DNA of 64,000 nucleotides from Rhodanobacter lindaniclasticus (lineage in GTDB: Bacteria; Pseudomonadota; Gammaproteobacteria; Xanthomonadales; Rhodanobacteraceae): NCBI RefSeq assembly GCF_004799035.1, contig NZ_MWIO01000003.1, forward strand, positions 49,244-113,243, given 5' to 3'. This document shows positions 52,731 through 61,692 of this stretch, in pieces. The notes beneath the pieces were generated by a model. The model had not been told where the DNA came from, did not search any database, and was given only the letters and a program-made list of their open reading frames with translations. Position numbers and translations under genes: made by a program. Numbering within the stretch: the first letter of the stretch is position 1; each line of letters opens with the position of its first letter.

Positions 52731-53828
52731 TCACTCCAGATCGTGCAGCCGCTCCCGCAACCTCTGCCGCCAGTCCGCATCCTTCTCCCCGGCAATCAAT
52801 TCCTTCAGCGCGGCCACCTGCGCCACATCCAGCGCCTTCTTCGCCGAGGTCTGCACATCCGGCACCACGCCGACATCCTCCCAGTCCGTATGCGTGACCG
52901 GGCTGATCGGCCGCCCCGAGGGAACGAACATCATGAAATGCGCGTCCAGCCGATGCGGGCCGCCGCCGTGCGCGCCACCGCCGGTAGTCTCGCCGACCAG
53001 GATGGCGCGCTTGTTGTTCTTCAGTGCATAGGCGAAATCCTCGCAACCGGAAAACGTATCGCTGCTGGTCAGCAGGTAAAGCTTGCGCGCCTCGCCGTAG
53101 CGCGGGCCGGCAACCGTGGCGGTGGTCCAGCGCTGTTCTGTGCGGTTCTCGTCGCGCCAGTAGACGTCGTTGAGATGGGTGGGCTTGTCGTACAGGTAAC
53201 TGGCAAACAGCATCACGCTTTCCGGATCGCCGCCGCCGCAGTGGCGCAGGTCGATGATCAGGGCACCGGTGTCGCTCATCAGGGTCATGGCGGCGGCGAT
53301 GCGGGTGGCGACCATCGCCGGCCGGCCGAACTGATGCAAGTCGATGTAGCCGATGTCGCCCTTGAGGCGATCGACACCGTTGATGCCGAAGTTGAAGTGC
53401 TTGCCTTCGGCCAGCTCGGCGGCCTTGTTCTCGGCGGAGTCAGATTGATCGTCGCCCTGGGCGATCGCGTGTTCGAAGTAGCGCACTTCAAGGTGCTTGT
53501 CGTTGCTGTCGCGTTGCAGTGTCTCGGTCAGCGTGTCGGCAAGCTTGTCGGCACTGGTGATCGCATCGAAGTCGCCGTGCTGCAGCTGGGCACGCAGGCG
53601 CTTCCCCATCGCGGCGGCCTTTTCCGGAAAGACGTAGGACTGATTCAGGTTGGCGATGATGCTTTCCACCACCTCGCTGCGCATGGCCTTGTCGACCGTC
53701 ATGTCTTTCTGTGGCGGCCCGGATTGCGCGTGGCCGGGCATGCCGAACAGCACCAGCCCGGCTCCAGTCAGCGCGACGGCGCCGGCCAGCGTGGCGATGC
53801 GTGTTGCGGTTTTCCTGTGCTTGCTCAT
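52731..53828 (-). CDS. S41-family (C-terminal processing type) peptidase
   Basis: A 365-residue exported protein. Signal peptide (~1-35, IATLAGAVALTGAGLVLFGM). The peptidase domain shows IDLRHCGGGDPESVMLFASYL and the nucleophile region LLTSSDTFSGCEDFAYALKN, then ILVGETTGGGAHGG. It has no PDZ domain. The ATG at 53826-53828 is preferred over the one five codons upstream because of the spacing to gagga. It follows the two-component operon on the same strand. Confidence 0.87.
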   Translation of the reverse strand: MSKHRKTATRIATLAGAVALTGAGLVLFGMPGHAQSGPPQKDMTVDKAMRSEVVESIIANLNQSYVFPEKAAAMGKRLRAQLQHGDFDAITSADKLADTLTETLQRDSNDKHLEVRYFEHAIAQGDDQSDSAENKAAELAEGKHFNFGINGVDRLKGDIGYIDLHQFGRPAMVATRIAAAMTLMSDTGALIIDLRHCGGGDPESVMLFASYLYDKPTHLNDVYWRDENRTEQRWTTATVAGPRYGEARKLYLLTSSDTFSGCEDFAYALKNNKRAILVGETTGGGAHGGGPHRLDAHFMMFVPSGRPISPVTHTDWEDVGVVPDVQTSAKKALDVAQVAALKELIAGEKDADWRQRLRERLHDLE

Positions 53829-53907
53829 CTGTGCATTCCTCATCAGGTTCGTCGGTAATCGACGAGCGCAGGGTGGTCAAGGAATGTGGAGGAATGATGG
53901 AAACGGC

Positions 53908-54573
53908 TCAGAGATCGAGCCGGTAGCCGAGTCCGTAGACGGAGTGGATCACGTCGACCTCCGGCAGGTGCACGGCGAGCTTGCGACGCAGGTTCTTGAT
54001 GTGGCTGTCGATCGCGCGATCGGTCACCTCGAGGTTGTCGCGGCTGACCAGGTCGAGCAGTTGCGCACGCGAGAAGATCGTGCCCGGGCGTTTGGCCATC
54101 GCAGCGAGCAGGCTGAACTCGGTCGGCGTCAGCTCCAGCGGTTGCGCGTGGATACGCGCCGTGCGCGAACCGGCATCGACCTCGAACCGTGGCGTGGGTG
54201 GCGCTGCCGGGCCTGAACGACGCAACACGGCCTTGATGCGTGCGACCAGCTCGCGCGGGCTGAACGGCTTGCACAGGTAGTCGTCGGCGCCGGTTTCCAG
54301 ACCGAGCAGCCGGTCGATCTCCTGCACCTGCGCGGTAACCATGATGATTGGCACGGCGGAAAACCCGCGCACGGTCCTGCACAGCGACAGTCCGTCGAGG
54401 CCCGGCAGCATGAGGTCCAGTACGATCAGGTCGGGCATCTGGCGCCGGATGCTGGCGAGCGCCTCGCGGCCGTCGGCGATCGCCTGCGCCCGGTATCCGG
54501 CCGCAGCGACGTAATCGGCAACGATGGCGGAAAGCCCGCTTTCGTCTTCGACAATGAGAATGGTGGCGCTCAT
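53908..54573 (-). CDS. OmpR-family response regulator
   Basis: A 221-residue response regulator. Receiver domain with phosphoacceptor in LIVLDLMLPGLDGLSLCR and conserved Lys in DDYLCKPFSPRELVARI; C-terminal winged helix with ELTPTEFSLLAAMAKRPGTI and DSHIKNLRRKL. Its start overlaps the histidine kinase stop by ATGA. The regulon is unknown; the S41 peptidase gene just downstream is a candidate member of the same operon. Confidence 0.93.
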   Translation of the reverse strand: MSATILIVEDESGLSAIVADYVAAAGYRAQAIADGREALASIRRQMPDLIVLDLMLPGLDGLSLCRTVRGFSAVPIIMVTAQVQEIDRLLGLETGADDYLCKPFSPRELVARIKAVLRRSGPAAPPTPRFEVDAGSRTARIHAQPLELTPTEFSLLAAMAKRPGTIFSRAQLLDLVSRDNLEVTDRAIDSHIKNLRRKLAVHLPEVDVIHSVYGLGYRLDL

Positions 54574-55967
54574 CGGCTTTCCAGCGGCAGCGCGACGGTG
54601 ACGCGCAGACCGCCCAATGCGGAGGCGGCGAATTCAAGGCGGCCACCATGCGCGTCGACAAGCTGCCTGCTCAGCGCAAGCCCGAGGCCCGCGCCGCCGA
54701 GTTGCCGGTTGCGCGAAGGCTCCGCACGGAAGAAGCGTTCGCCGAGGCGCTCGATGAGGGCGGCCGGGACGGCGGGCGCCGAGTCGTCGATCGTGATATG
54801 CAACTCGCGCTCGAACAGGTCGCCGTGGACGTCGATGCGGCCGCCGGCGTCGGTGTAGCGCACGCTGTTCGCAAAGAGGTTGACCAGTACCTGGCGCAGT
54901 CGCGTCGCATCCGCGAGCACCGCGGATTGCCGCGGCGCGGCACCGAGGGAAGGGGTGAGCCCAGCCTCACGAAATTTCTCGCCGAAACTTTTGAAGACTT
55001 CCGCCACGAGTTGCCAGGCGTCCACCGTCGCCTTGTCGCACTGAAGTTGCCCCCGATCCGCACGCGCCAGTTCATGCAGGTCATCGACCAGCGCCGTCAG
55101 CGACAACACCTGACGCAACATGAGCGCGACGGTGTCGGGCGTGGCGGCGCGGACGCCGTCCTGCAGCGCCTCCAGCTGCGCGCGCAACACCGACAGCGGC
55201 GTGCGCAGTTCATGCGAGGTATCGGCCACCCATTGCTGACGCCAGTGCTCGGTGTCCTTCAACCGGGCGGCGACCCGGTTGAATGTTGTCGCCAGCTCGC
55301 CCAGCTCGTCGCTGCGCCGGGTTGGCAGCTGCACGTCAAAATACCCCTGCCCCAGCCGACGCGTACCATCGGCCAGTTGCCGGATCGGTTGGCGGAAATG
55401 CGCTGCCAGCAGGGCGGCCGCAAACGCACTCAGCAGAACGCCGACGGCAAGCACGAGCAGCAGATTCTTCTGTTGCTCCAGCAGGAACGCGATGGCCAGG
55501 TCGTCGTCCGGATTCTGGGACCTGGCCACGACGAGATAGCCCACCTCGACACCGTCGACGACGATCGATCGCCGCACGGTATCGACCGAGGCGATGGCGA
55601 CCAGCGCCGGACTCGCGATGACCCCGGCGAGAAAGCGCCGGTGGCCATCCAGCAAACCGATGCGATAGTCGAGGTTCGGTGACCGGTAACGGAGAGCCGG
55701 CATCCCATTCGCTTCGACGCCCGGCATCTGGTCAAGGAACCAGCGTCGGCGTTGCTCGGGGTCGGCCGGCAGAAACGACCAGTCGCCGTGCTTTCGATAG
55801 TGGGCGGACAGCTGCTCCACCCATCCGCTGACTTCCTGCACATCGGTCGAGGGACGCGGCACGCGGTCTGACAATTTCCAGCGAACCAGCTCCACGCCGA
55901 TCCCTGCCACCACGAGGAAGGCCAGCAGTACCGCGAAGAACAGCCGTTTGCCGATCGACACTTTCAC
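54570..55967 (-). CDS. Sensor histidine kinase (BaeS-like)
   Basis: A 465-residue membrane kinase. Two helices (~9-28 and ~165-190) enclose a ~135-residue periplasmic sensor; then a HAMP domain, the H-box ADTSHELRTPLSVLRAQLEA and the ATPase domain with RQVLVNLFANSVRYTDAGG and GGAGLGLALSRQLVDAHGG. The start is a GTG (55965-55967, VKVSIGKRLFF), since the long frame upstream is a shadow of htpG. Order on the strand is kinase then regulator. Confidence 0.92.
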   Translation of the reverse strand: MKVSIGKRLFFAVLLAFLVVAGIGVELVRWKLSDRVPRPSTDVQEVSGWVEQLSAHYRKHGDWSFLPADPEQRRRWFLDQMPGVEANGMPALRYRSPNLDYRIGLLDGHRRFLAGVIASPALVAIASVDTVRRSIVVDGVEVGYLVVARSQNPDDDLAIAFLLEQQKNLLLVLAVGVLLSAFAAALLAAHFRQPIRQLADGTRRLGQGYFDVQLPTRRSDELGELATTFNRVAARLKDTEHWRQQWVADTSHELRTPLSVLRAQLEALQDGVRAATPDTVALMLRQVLSLTALVDDLHELARADRGQLQCDKATVDAWQLVAEVFKSFGEKFREAGLTPSLGAAPRQSAVLADATRLRQVLVNLFANSVRYTDAGGRIDVHGDLFERELHITIDDSAPAVPAALIERLGERFFRAEPSRNRQLGGAGLGLALSRQLVDAHGGRLEFAASALGGLRVTVALPLESR

Positions 55968-56095
55968 CGCTTGATCCCCCAAACCGTCGGCGCACGCTAG
56001 GGGAGAACCCGGACGGAGGCAAGGTGCCCCGCTGCGCCCGTCCATCGGCGACTTCTGGCGGGTAAAGCGTGCCGATCGAGGACTCAGGCAAAGAA

Positions 56096-56117
56096 AAGCC
56101 CGCCAATCGGCGGGCTT
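56096..56117 (-). terminator. Rho-independent terminator of htpG
   Basis: Stem aagcccgcc / ggcgggctt with a 4-nt loop, ~27 bp beyond the htpG stop; on the minus strand it is followed by ttttctttg. Confidence 0.85.
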
Positions 56118-56143
56118 CCCTTCTCGGCAAGGCGCGAGGCAAC

Positions 56144-58015
56144 TTACCCCAGCAACACCCGATTCATCCGCTGAACGAACGCCGCCGGATCCGGCAACTG
56201 CGCGCCCGCGGAAATCTCCGCCTGTTCCAGCAGCAGGGTGGCCAGGTCGCGGGCCTTGTCCTCGTCCGCCTCGGCCTCGACGCGTTTGACCAGGGCGTGC
56301 CGCGGGTTGATCTCCAGCGTTGGCTTGGATTCCGGCATGTCCTGCCCGGCTTCGCGCAACAGGCGGGCCAGGTGCGGGGCCATCTCGTAGTCGGAGAGCG
56401 CCAGGCACGACGGTGAATCGGTCAGGCGGGCGGATACTTTCACCTCGCCCACGCGATCGCCGAGCAGCTCCTTGAGCTTCTTCAGCAGCGGCTCGGCCTC
56501 CTTGGCCGCCTCTTCCTGCTTCTTCTTGTCGGCCTCGTCCAGCGGCACGTCGCCCTTGGCCACGCTCTTGAGTTTCTTGCCCTCGTACTCGCTCAGGGAA
56601 CCGATCATCCACTCGTCGATGCGGTCGGACATCAGCAGCACTTCGATGCCCTTGGCCTTGAACGCTTCCAGCTGCGGGCTGCCGGCGGCGGCCGCGTAGC
56701 TGTCGGCGGTGATGTACCAGATGGCATTCTGGCCGACAGCCATGCGGCCGATGTAGTCGTCCAGCGAAACGGCCTGCGCGGCGCCTTCGCCCTTGGTCGA
56801 GGCGAAGCGCAGCAACTTGGCGATGCGTTCGCGGTTGTTGGCGTCTTCGCTGATGCCTTCCTTCAAGGTGTTGCCGAAGGCCTTGTAGAAGGTGGCGAAT
56901 TTTTCCGGCTCGTCGCGGGCTAGCTTCTCGATCAGGTCGAGCACGCGCTTGACGCAGGCGGCCTTGATCCGGTCGAGCTGGCGGTTGTGCTGCAGGATCT
57001 CGCGGCTGACATTGAGCGGCAGGTCGTCGGCATCGACCACGCCGCGCACGAAGCGCAGGTAGTTCGGCAGCAGCTCCTCGGCCGCGTCCATGATGAAGAC
57101 GCGCTTGATGTAGAGCTTGAGACCCTTGCGCTCGTCGCGCCCGCCCATCATCAGGTCGAACGGCGGCTGCGACGGCAGGTACAGCAGGGTGGTGAAGCTC
57201 TGGCTGCCCTCGACGCGGTTGTGCGTCCAGACCAGCGGATCGTTGAAATCGTGGCCGAGCGACTTGTAGAAGCTGCGGTAATCCTCGTCCGAAATCTCCG
57301 CCTTCGGCTTGGCCCACAATGCGGATGCGGCGTTGATGCTCTCGAACTCGTCGGTGGGCTTGCCGTCCTTTTCCACCGGCATGCGGATCGGGAACGCCAC
57401 GTGGTCGGAGTACTTGCGGATCAGCGACTTCAGTTGCCAGCCCTTGAGGAACTCGTCCTCGTCGGCCTTCAAGTGCAGGATCACCGCAGTGCCGCGCTCG
57501 GCCTGCTCGACTTGCTCCAGCGAATACTCGCCCTTGCCGTCGCTCTCCCACTTCACGCCGTCGCCTTCCGGCGCGTCGGCGCGACGGGTGATCACGGTAA
57601 CCTTGTCGGCCACCACGAAGGCGGAGTAGAAGCCCACGCCGAACTGGCCGATCAGGCGCGCGTCGGCCTTCTGCTCGCCCGACATCGCCTCCAGGAAACG
57701 CCGCGTGCCCGAGCTGGCGATGGTGCCGATGTTCGCCACCACCTCGTCGCGGGTCATGCCGATGCCGTTGTCGCGCACGGTGACGGTGCGCGCCTCGGGA
57801 TCCCAGCTGACGTCGATATGCAGCTCGCTGTCGCCGGCCGAGAGCTCGGGTTTGGCGATCGATTCGAAGCGAAGCTTGTCGCAGGCGTCGGAGGCGTTGG
57901 AGATCAGCTCGCGCAGGAAGATCTCCTTGTGCGAGTACAGCGAGTGGGTGACCAGGTGCAGGACCTGGGCGACCTCGGCTTCGAACTGGCGGGTTTCGGC
58001 GACGGGCGCGTTCAT
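56144..58015 (-). CDS. htpG: Chaperone HtpG (bacterial Hsp90)
   Basis: A 623-residue ATP-dependent chaperone. N-terminal GHKL ATPase: YSHKEIFLRELISNASDACDKLRF, VRDNGIGMTRDEV and GQFGVGFYSAFVVADKV; middle domain with VFIMDAAEELLPNYLRFVRGVVDADDLPLNVSREILQ; C-terminal dimerisation region. Length is typical. Start: ATG at 58013-58015; the open frame upstream is antisense to gluQ. Confidence 0.97.
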   Translation of the reverse strand: MNAPVAETRQFEAEVAQVLHLVTHSLYSHKEIFLRELISNASDACDKLRFESIAKPELSAGDSELHIDVSWDPEARTVTVRDNGIGMTRDEVVANIGTIASSGTRRFLEAMSGEQKADARLIGQFGVGFYSAFVVADKVTVITRRADAPEGDGVKWESDGKGEYSLEQVEQAERGTAVILHLKADEDEFLKGWQLKSLIRKYSDHVAFPIRMPVEKDGKPTDEFESINAASALWAKPKAEISDEDYRSFYKSLGHDFNDPLVWTHNRVEGSQSFTTLLYLPSQPPFDLMMGGRDERKGLKLYIKRVFIMDAAEELLPNYLRFVRGVVDADDLPLNVSREILQHNRQLDRIKAACVKRVLDLIEKLARDEPEKFATFYKAFGNTLKEGISEDANNRERIAKLLRFASTKGEGAAQAVSLDDYIGRMAVGQNAIWYITADSYAAAAGSPQLEAFKAKGIEVLLMSDRIDEWMIGSLSEYEGKKLKSVAKGDVPLDEADKKKQEEAAKEAEPLLKKLKELLGDRVGEVKVSARLTDSPSCLALSDYEMAPHLARLLREAGQDMPESKPTLEINPRHALVKRVEAEADEDKARDLATLLLEQAEISAGAQLPDPAAFVQRMNRVLLG

Positions 58016-58193
58016 GGGCGGGTTCAACTCCGTGCAAGTGAAATGATGGGTCGTCGCCCCCTCGGGCATGCTCGGCGGACCGACCCCGCACGATCCCCGC
58101 GCCGGCGGAACCGGCCATGGAACGCGACAACTGGCCCGGAGATTCGGGCGGCAGGCCGCGGTTTCAAGGCTGCACGGCCGATAAAATGAACCG

Positions 58194-59060
58194 ATGACGT
58201 ACTGCGGACGTTTCGCCCCCTCGCCCACCGGGCCCTTGCACTTCGGCTCACTGGTGGCCGCGGTCGGCAGCTGGCTGTGCGCCCGCCACGCCGACGGTGC
58301 CTGGCTGGTGCGGATGGAGGATATCGACCCGCCACGCGAGGTCCCCGGCGCGGCGGCCGCGATCCTCGCCGCGCTGCCGGCGTTCGGCCTGGCGCCGGAC
58401 GCGCCGGTGCTGTTCCAGTCCACCCGTGGCGCGGCCTACGACGAGGCGTTCGCGCAGTTGCGCGCGACCGGGCTGGTGTTCCCGTGCACCTGCAGCCGCA
58501 GCCAGCTCGCCGCCGGAGGTGGCATCCACCGCGATGGCGCATGCGTCGACGACAGCCCGGTGGATCGTGAGCCGGCATGGCGCCTGCGCGTGCCCGATGT
58601 CGAGATCGCCTTCGCCGACGCCCTGCTTGGCCCGCAACGCGAGCGGCTGCGCGAGACCGTCGGCGATTTCGTGATCCGCCGCGCCGACGGCTTCTATTCC
58701 TACCAGCTTGCCTGCGTGGTGGACGATGCCTTCCAGGGCGTCACCGACGTCGTGCGCGGCCAGGACCTGCTCGATTCCACCGCGCGGCAGATCTGGCTGC
58801 AGCGCTGCCTGGGCCTGGCCACGCCCACCTACCGGCACCTGCCGCTGGTACGCGACAGCAGCGGCAACAAGCTCTCCAAGTCCTCCCGTGCCTGGCCGAT
58901 CGACCCGGCCGATCCCGCCCCCACGCTGCGACGCGCGCTGGCTTTCCTGGGCCGGCCGCTGCCCGACCGTCCGGTGGCTGTGGACGAGTTGCTGGCCCAT
59001 GCGCTGGTCGATTTCGATCCCGCCCGATTGCCGCATTGCAGCGGTAGTTCCATCAGCTGA
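58194..59060 (+). CDS. gluQ: Glutamyl-Q tRNA(Asp) synthetase
   Basis: A 288-residue GluRS-like protein without an anticodon-binding domain; it attaches Glu to queuosine in tRNA-Asp. Motifs: FAPSPTGPLHFGSLVAA (HIGH-like), zinc region FPCTCSRSQ, and KLSKSSRA (KMSKS). Length is as expected for GluQRS. Divergent from htpG. Confidence 0.93.
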   Translation: MTYCGRFAPSPTGPLHFGSLVAAVGSWLCARHADGAWLVRMEDIDPPREVPGAAAAILAALPAFGLAPDAPVLFQSTRGAAYDEAFAQLRATGLVFPCTCSRSQLAAGGGIHRDGACVDDSPVDREPAWRLRVPDVEIAFADALLGPQRERLRETVGDFVIRRADGFYSYQLACVVDDAFQGVTDVVRGQDLLDSTARQIWLQRCLGLATPTYRHLPLVRDSSGNKLSKSSRAWPIDPADPAPTLRRALAFLGRPLPDRPVAVDELLAHALVDFDPARLPHCSGSSIS

Positions 59061-59165
59061 TGGGCTATAAGTGAGAGGTCATCCACGCCGTTGCGCCATG
59101 GGGACCGGCAAACGGCGAAGGACGAAATCCACGTGTTCGGCTAAGGCAAACAGGAGATCGACGGC

Positions 59166-59906
59166 ATGACCCAGCGTACGGCTTTGGTTACCGGGGGAAC
59201 CGGGGGCATCGGCAGCGCCATCGTGCGCCATCTGGCGAAACAGGGTCACAAGGTCGCCACCAATTACCGCGACGAAGCCAAGGCCGGGGCCTGGCGCGAG
59301 GCGATGGCGCGGGAAGGCATCGAGGTGTGCACGGTGCGCGGCGATGTGTCCGATCCCGAATCCTGCGCGGCGATGGTGCGCGCGATCGAGGAGAAATGCG
59401 GCCCGGTGGACATCCTGGTCAACAACGCCGGCATTACCCGCGACACCACGTTCCACAAGATGAGCTACCAGCAGTGGACGGACGTGATCAACACCAACCT
59501 CAACTCCTGCTTCAACGTCACCCGCGCGGTGATCGAGGGCATGCGCGCACGCAAGTGGGGCCGCATCGTGCAGATCAGCTCGATCAACGGCCAGAAGGGC
59601 CAGTACGGTCAGGCCAACTACGCCGCCGCGAAAGCCGGCATGCACGGTTTCACCATCTCGCTGGCGCAGGAAAACGCCAAGTTCGGCATCACCGTCAACA
59701 CCGTCTCGCCCGGCTACGTCGCCACCGACATGGTGATGGCCGTGCCGGCGGAAGTGCGCGCCAAGATCGAGGCGCAGATCCCGCTCGGCCGGCTCGGCAA
59801 GCCGGAAGAAATCGCCCACGCCGTGGCCTTCCTCACCGGCGAGGAAACCAGCTGGATGACCGGGGCCAACCTGGCGATCAACGGCGGGCAGTACATGGGC
59901 TGGTGA
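59166..59906 (+). CDS. phbB: Acetoacetyl-CoA reductase (PHA synthesis, SDR family)
   Basis: A 246-residue NADPH-dependent short-chain dehydrogenase that makes 3-hydroxybutyryl-CoA. Cofactor loop TGGTGGIGSAI, LVNNAGITRD, and catalytic Ser-Tyr-Lys in QISSINGQKGQYGQANYAAAK; the sequence follows PhbB closely to the C-terminal NGGQYMGW. No phaC or phaA is seen nearby. Start: ATG at 59166 behind caggag. Confidence 0.92.
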   Translation: MTQRTALVTGGTGGIGSAIVRHLAKQGHKVATNYRDEAKAGAWREAMAREGIEVCTVRGDVSDPESCAAMVRAIEEKCGPVDILVNNAGITRDTTFHKMSYQQWTDVINTNLNSCFNVTRAVIEGMRARKWGRIVQISSINGQKGQYGQANYAAAKAGMHGFTISLAQENAKFGITVNTVSPGYVATDMVMAVPAEVRAKIEAQIPLGRLGKPEEIAHAVAFLTGEETSWMTGANLAINGGQYMGW

Positions 59907-59934
59907 TTTCGCGGAGTTCGTGGGAGGAAGCACC

Positions 59935-60007
59935 GTAGGGCGGGCACTGCCCGCCGTCTTCGGTGATGCACTCCGTGGAAAGGCATGGCGGGCAGTGCCC
60001 GCCCTAC
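59935..60007. repeat. REP-like palindromic element, family 2 (copy c)
   Basis: Perfect arms gtagggcgggcactgcccgcc (59935-59955) and ggcgggcagtgcccgccctac (59987-60007). It sits between the convergent phbB and tcdA genes and provides the TAG stop of tcdA (60004-60006). Confidence 0.88.
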
Positions 60008-60792
60008 GACTCGTCGAGAAGCTTCTCGATCACCTTGCCCACCGCTGCGAACGCGAACGCGCCAGTGACGTGGGTGGCCGCACCCAGACCGCCGCCGCAG
60101 GCGAGGTTCAGCGAATCGCCACCCGGCGGGCGCGTGCCGCAGACGGTGCCGTCCGGTTGCGGGTATTGCACGTTCTGCAGCGAATAGACGGCTGAAACGC
60201 CGAAGTAGCGATCCGGGTTGCGCGGGAAATTGAAGTCGGCACGGAGCTTCTTGCGGATCAGGCTGAACATCGCGTCGTGCTCGGTGCGGGACAAGTCGCG
60301 CACGCGGATCTGGGTGGGGTCGGTGCGACCGCCGGCCGAGCCCACGCTGACGATAGGCAGCTTGCGCCGGCGACACCAGGCGATGGTTTCCAGCTTCACC
60401 CGGAACGCGTCGCAGGCATCGAGCACCACGTCGTAGCCGCGGTCGAGCAGTTCGTCCAACGTGGTCGGGGTGAGGAAGCGCTCGATCGCCTCCAGCCGGA
60501 TCGCCGGGTTGATCGCATGGGCGCGCGCCGCCATCACGCCCACTTTCGACTTGCCGTACTCGCCGTCCAGCGCATGCAATTGGCGATTGGTGTTGGACAC
60601 GCAGACCTCGTCGGCGTCGATCAGGGTAAGCCGGCCCACGCCGCTGCGCGCCAGCGCCTCGACCGCCCACGAGCCGACGCCGCCCACGCCGATCACGCAG
60701 ACATGCTTCTGCGCGAGCGCACCCACGCTGCCCTGCCCGTACAGCCGCTCGACGCCGGCGAAGCGCTCGGAAGATGTATCGGCTTCGCTCAT
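60004..60792 (-). CDS. tcdA: tRNA threonylcarbamoyladenosine dehydratase (ThiF/E1 family)
   Basis: A 262-residue ATP-dependent enzyme that cyclises t6A37 in tRNAs. ATP-binding VCVIGVGGVGSWAVEALARSG, DADEVCVSNTNRQLHAL, and ACDAFRVKLETIAWCRRRKLP, followed by SVGSAGGRTDPTQIRV; this pattern is TcdA/CsdL. Start: ATG at 60790-60792. Its stop codon lies inside repeat copy c of family 2. Confidence 0.92.
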   Translation of the reverse strand: MSEADTSSERFAGVERLYGQGSVGALAQKHVCVIGVGGVGSWAVEALARSGVGRLTLIDADEVCVSNTNRQLHALDGEYGKSKVGVMAARAHAINPAIRLEAIERFLTPTTLDELLDRGYDVVLDACDAFRVKLETIAWCRRRKLPIVSVGSAGGRTDPTQIRVRDLSRTEHDAMFSLIRKKLRADFNFPRNPDRYFGVSAVYSLQNVQYPQPDGTVCGTRPPGGDSLNLACGGGLGAATHVTGAFAFAAVGKVIEKLLDES

Positions 60793-60932
60793 GGCGTGCG
60801 CGCCCGGACGGGCCACGTGAAAGTGGTCATGTGATTTCACCTGCCGAAAAACGCCATTTTATCGCGCCCGGCTTGGCTTCGCGGTAGCCACGCAGGCTAT
60901 GCTTGCCTGCATCCTCAAAGTGGAGTCGGTCC

Positions 60933-61322
60933 ATGCGCGTTGCCCTGATGATCCTGCTCGGCCTGGTGATTGGCATCATCGGCACCGTCAACGTGATGAA
61001 CGTGCTGAGCGAGCGCAACCCGATGCCCTCGGCGGTGATGCATACGCTGGGCTACCACGTGGGTGAATTGAAGGGGGCGATCAAGGCCAATCAGTGCGAC
61101 GCGGCAAATATCCAGCACCACCTGGCCCGCCTCGAGTCCACTGCCAGCGACATCACGCCGGTGTTCGGCATGGACGTCAAGGATTTCGCCGACCACGCCA
61201 GCCAGTTGCAGGACCACCTGCACCAAGCCGTGGCGGCAGCGCCGACGACCTGCGCCGCGCTGGCCACCGTGCTCAAGCCGGTAGGCGAGAGCTGCAAGAG
61301 CTGCCACGACAAATATCGCTGA
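60933..61322 (+). CDS. Membrane-anchored cytochrome c'-like protein
   Basis: A 129-residue protein with an N-terminal anchor or signal (MRVALMILLGLVIGIIGTVNVMNVL), a helical bundle region (MHTLGYHVGELKGAIKANQCD) and a C-terminal haem site SCKSCHDKYR (CxxCH near the end). This layout matches the cytochrome c' family, which binds NO or transfers electrons in the periplasm. Start: ATG at 60933 behind tggag. Confidence 0.87.
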   Translation: MRVALMILLGLVIGIIGTVNVMNVLSERNPMPSAVMHTLGYHVGELKGAIKANQCDAANIQHHLARLESTASDITPVFGMDVKDFADHASQLQDHLHQAVAAAPTTCAALATVLKPVGESCKSCHDKYR

Positions 61323-61335
61323 TCGCGGGGGCAGC

Positions 61336-61638
61336 TCAGAAGCGGATCTTGCCGCGCAGCATCTGTGCGTACATCACCCAGTCGCCGGCAAGGCTGTACA
61401 GCGGGTGCTTGAACGTGGCCGGGCGGTTTTTCTCGAACACGTAGTGGCCCAGCCAGGCGAAGCCGTAACCGGCCACCGGCATCAGCCACAGCCAGCGCCA
61501 CTGGCCCGTGACCAGTGCCAGCGCCAGCGCCGCGAGCACCAGCGTGCTGCCGATGAAATGCATTCGGCGACAGCTGCGATTGGCGTGCTCGCCGAGGTAG
61601 AACGGGTAGAACTCGGCAAAATTGCGAAAGGTTGACAT
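61336..61638 (-). CDS. DUF962 / Mpo1-like membrane protein
   Basis: A 100-residue protein with three hydrophobic stretches: FAEFYPFYLGEHANRSCRRMHFIGSTLVLAALALAL, WLWLMPVAGYGFAWLGHYVFEKN and a short C-terminal one. The conserved His residues (EHANRSCRRMHF, GHYVFEKNRPATFKHP) match DUF962, whose yeast member Mpo1 is a dioxygenase of 2-hydroxy fatty acids. Bacterial function unproven. Confidence 0.85.
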   Translation of the reverse strand: MSTFRNFAEFYPFYLGEHANRSCRRMHFIGSTLVLAALALALVTGQWRWLWLMPVAGYGFAWLGHYVFEKNRPATFKHPLYSLAGDWVMYAQMLRGKIRF

Positions 61639-61692
61639 GCAGCTGCTCCGCGACCGGACGCCCCGATTCTGCCAAACCTCGCGCGACGGTTA

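Noticed and set aside
54570..58130. Very long minus-strand frame covering the kinase and most of htpG
   Set aside because: Only the 54570-55967 part matches a histidine kinase. The upstream part is an out-of-frame translation of htpG.
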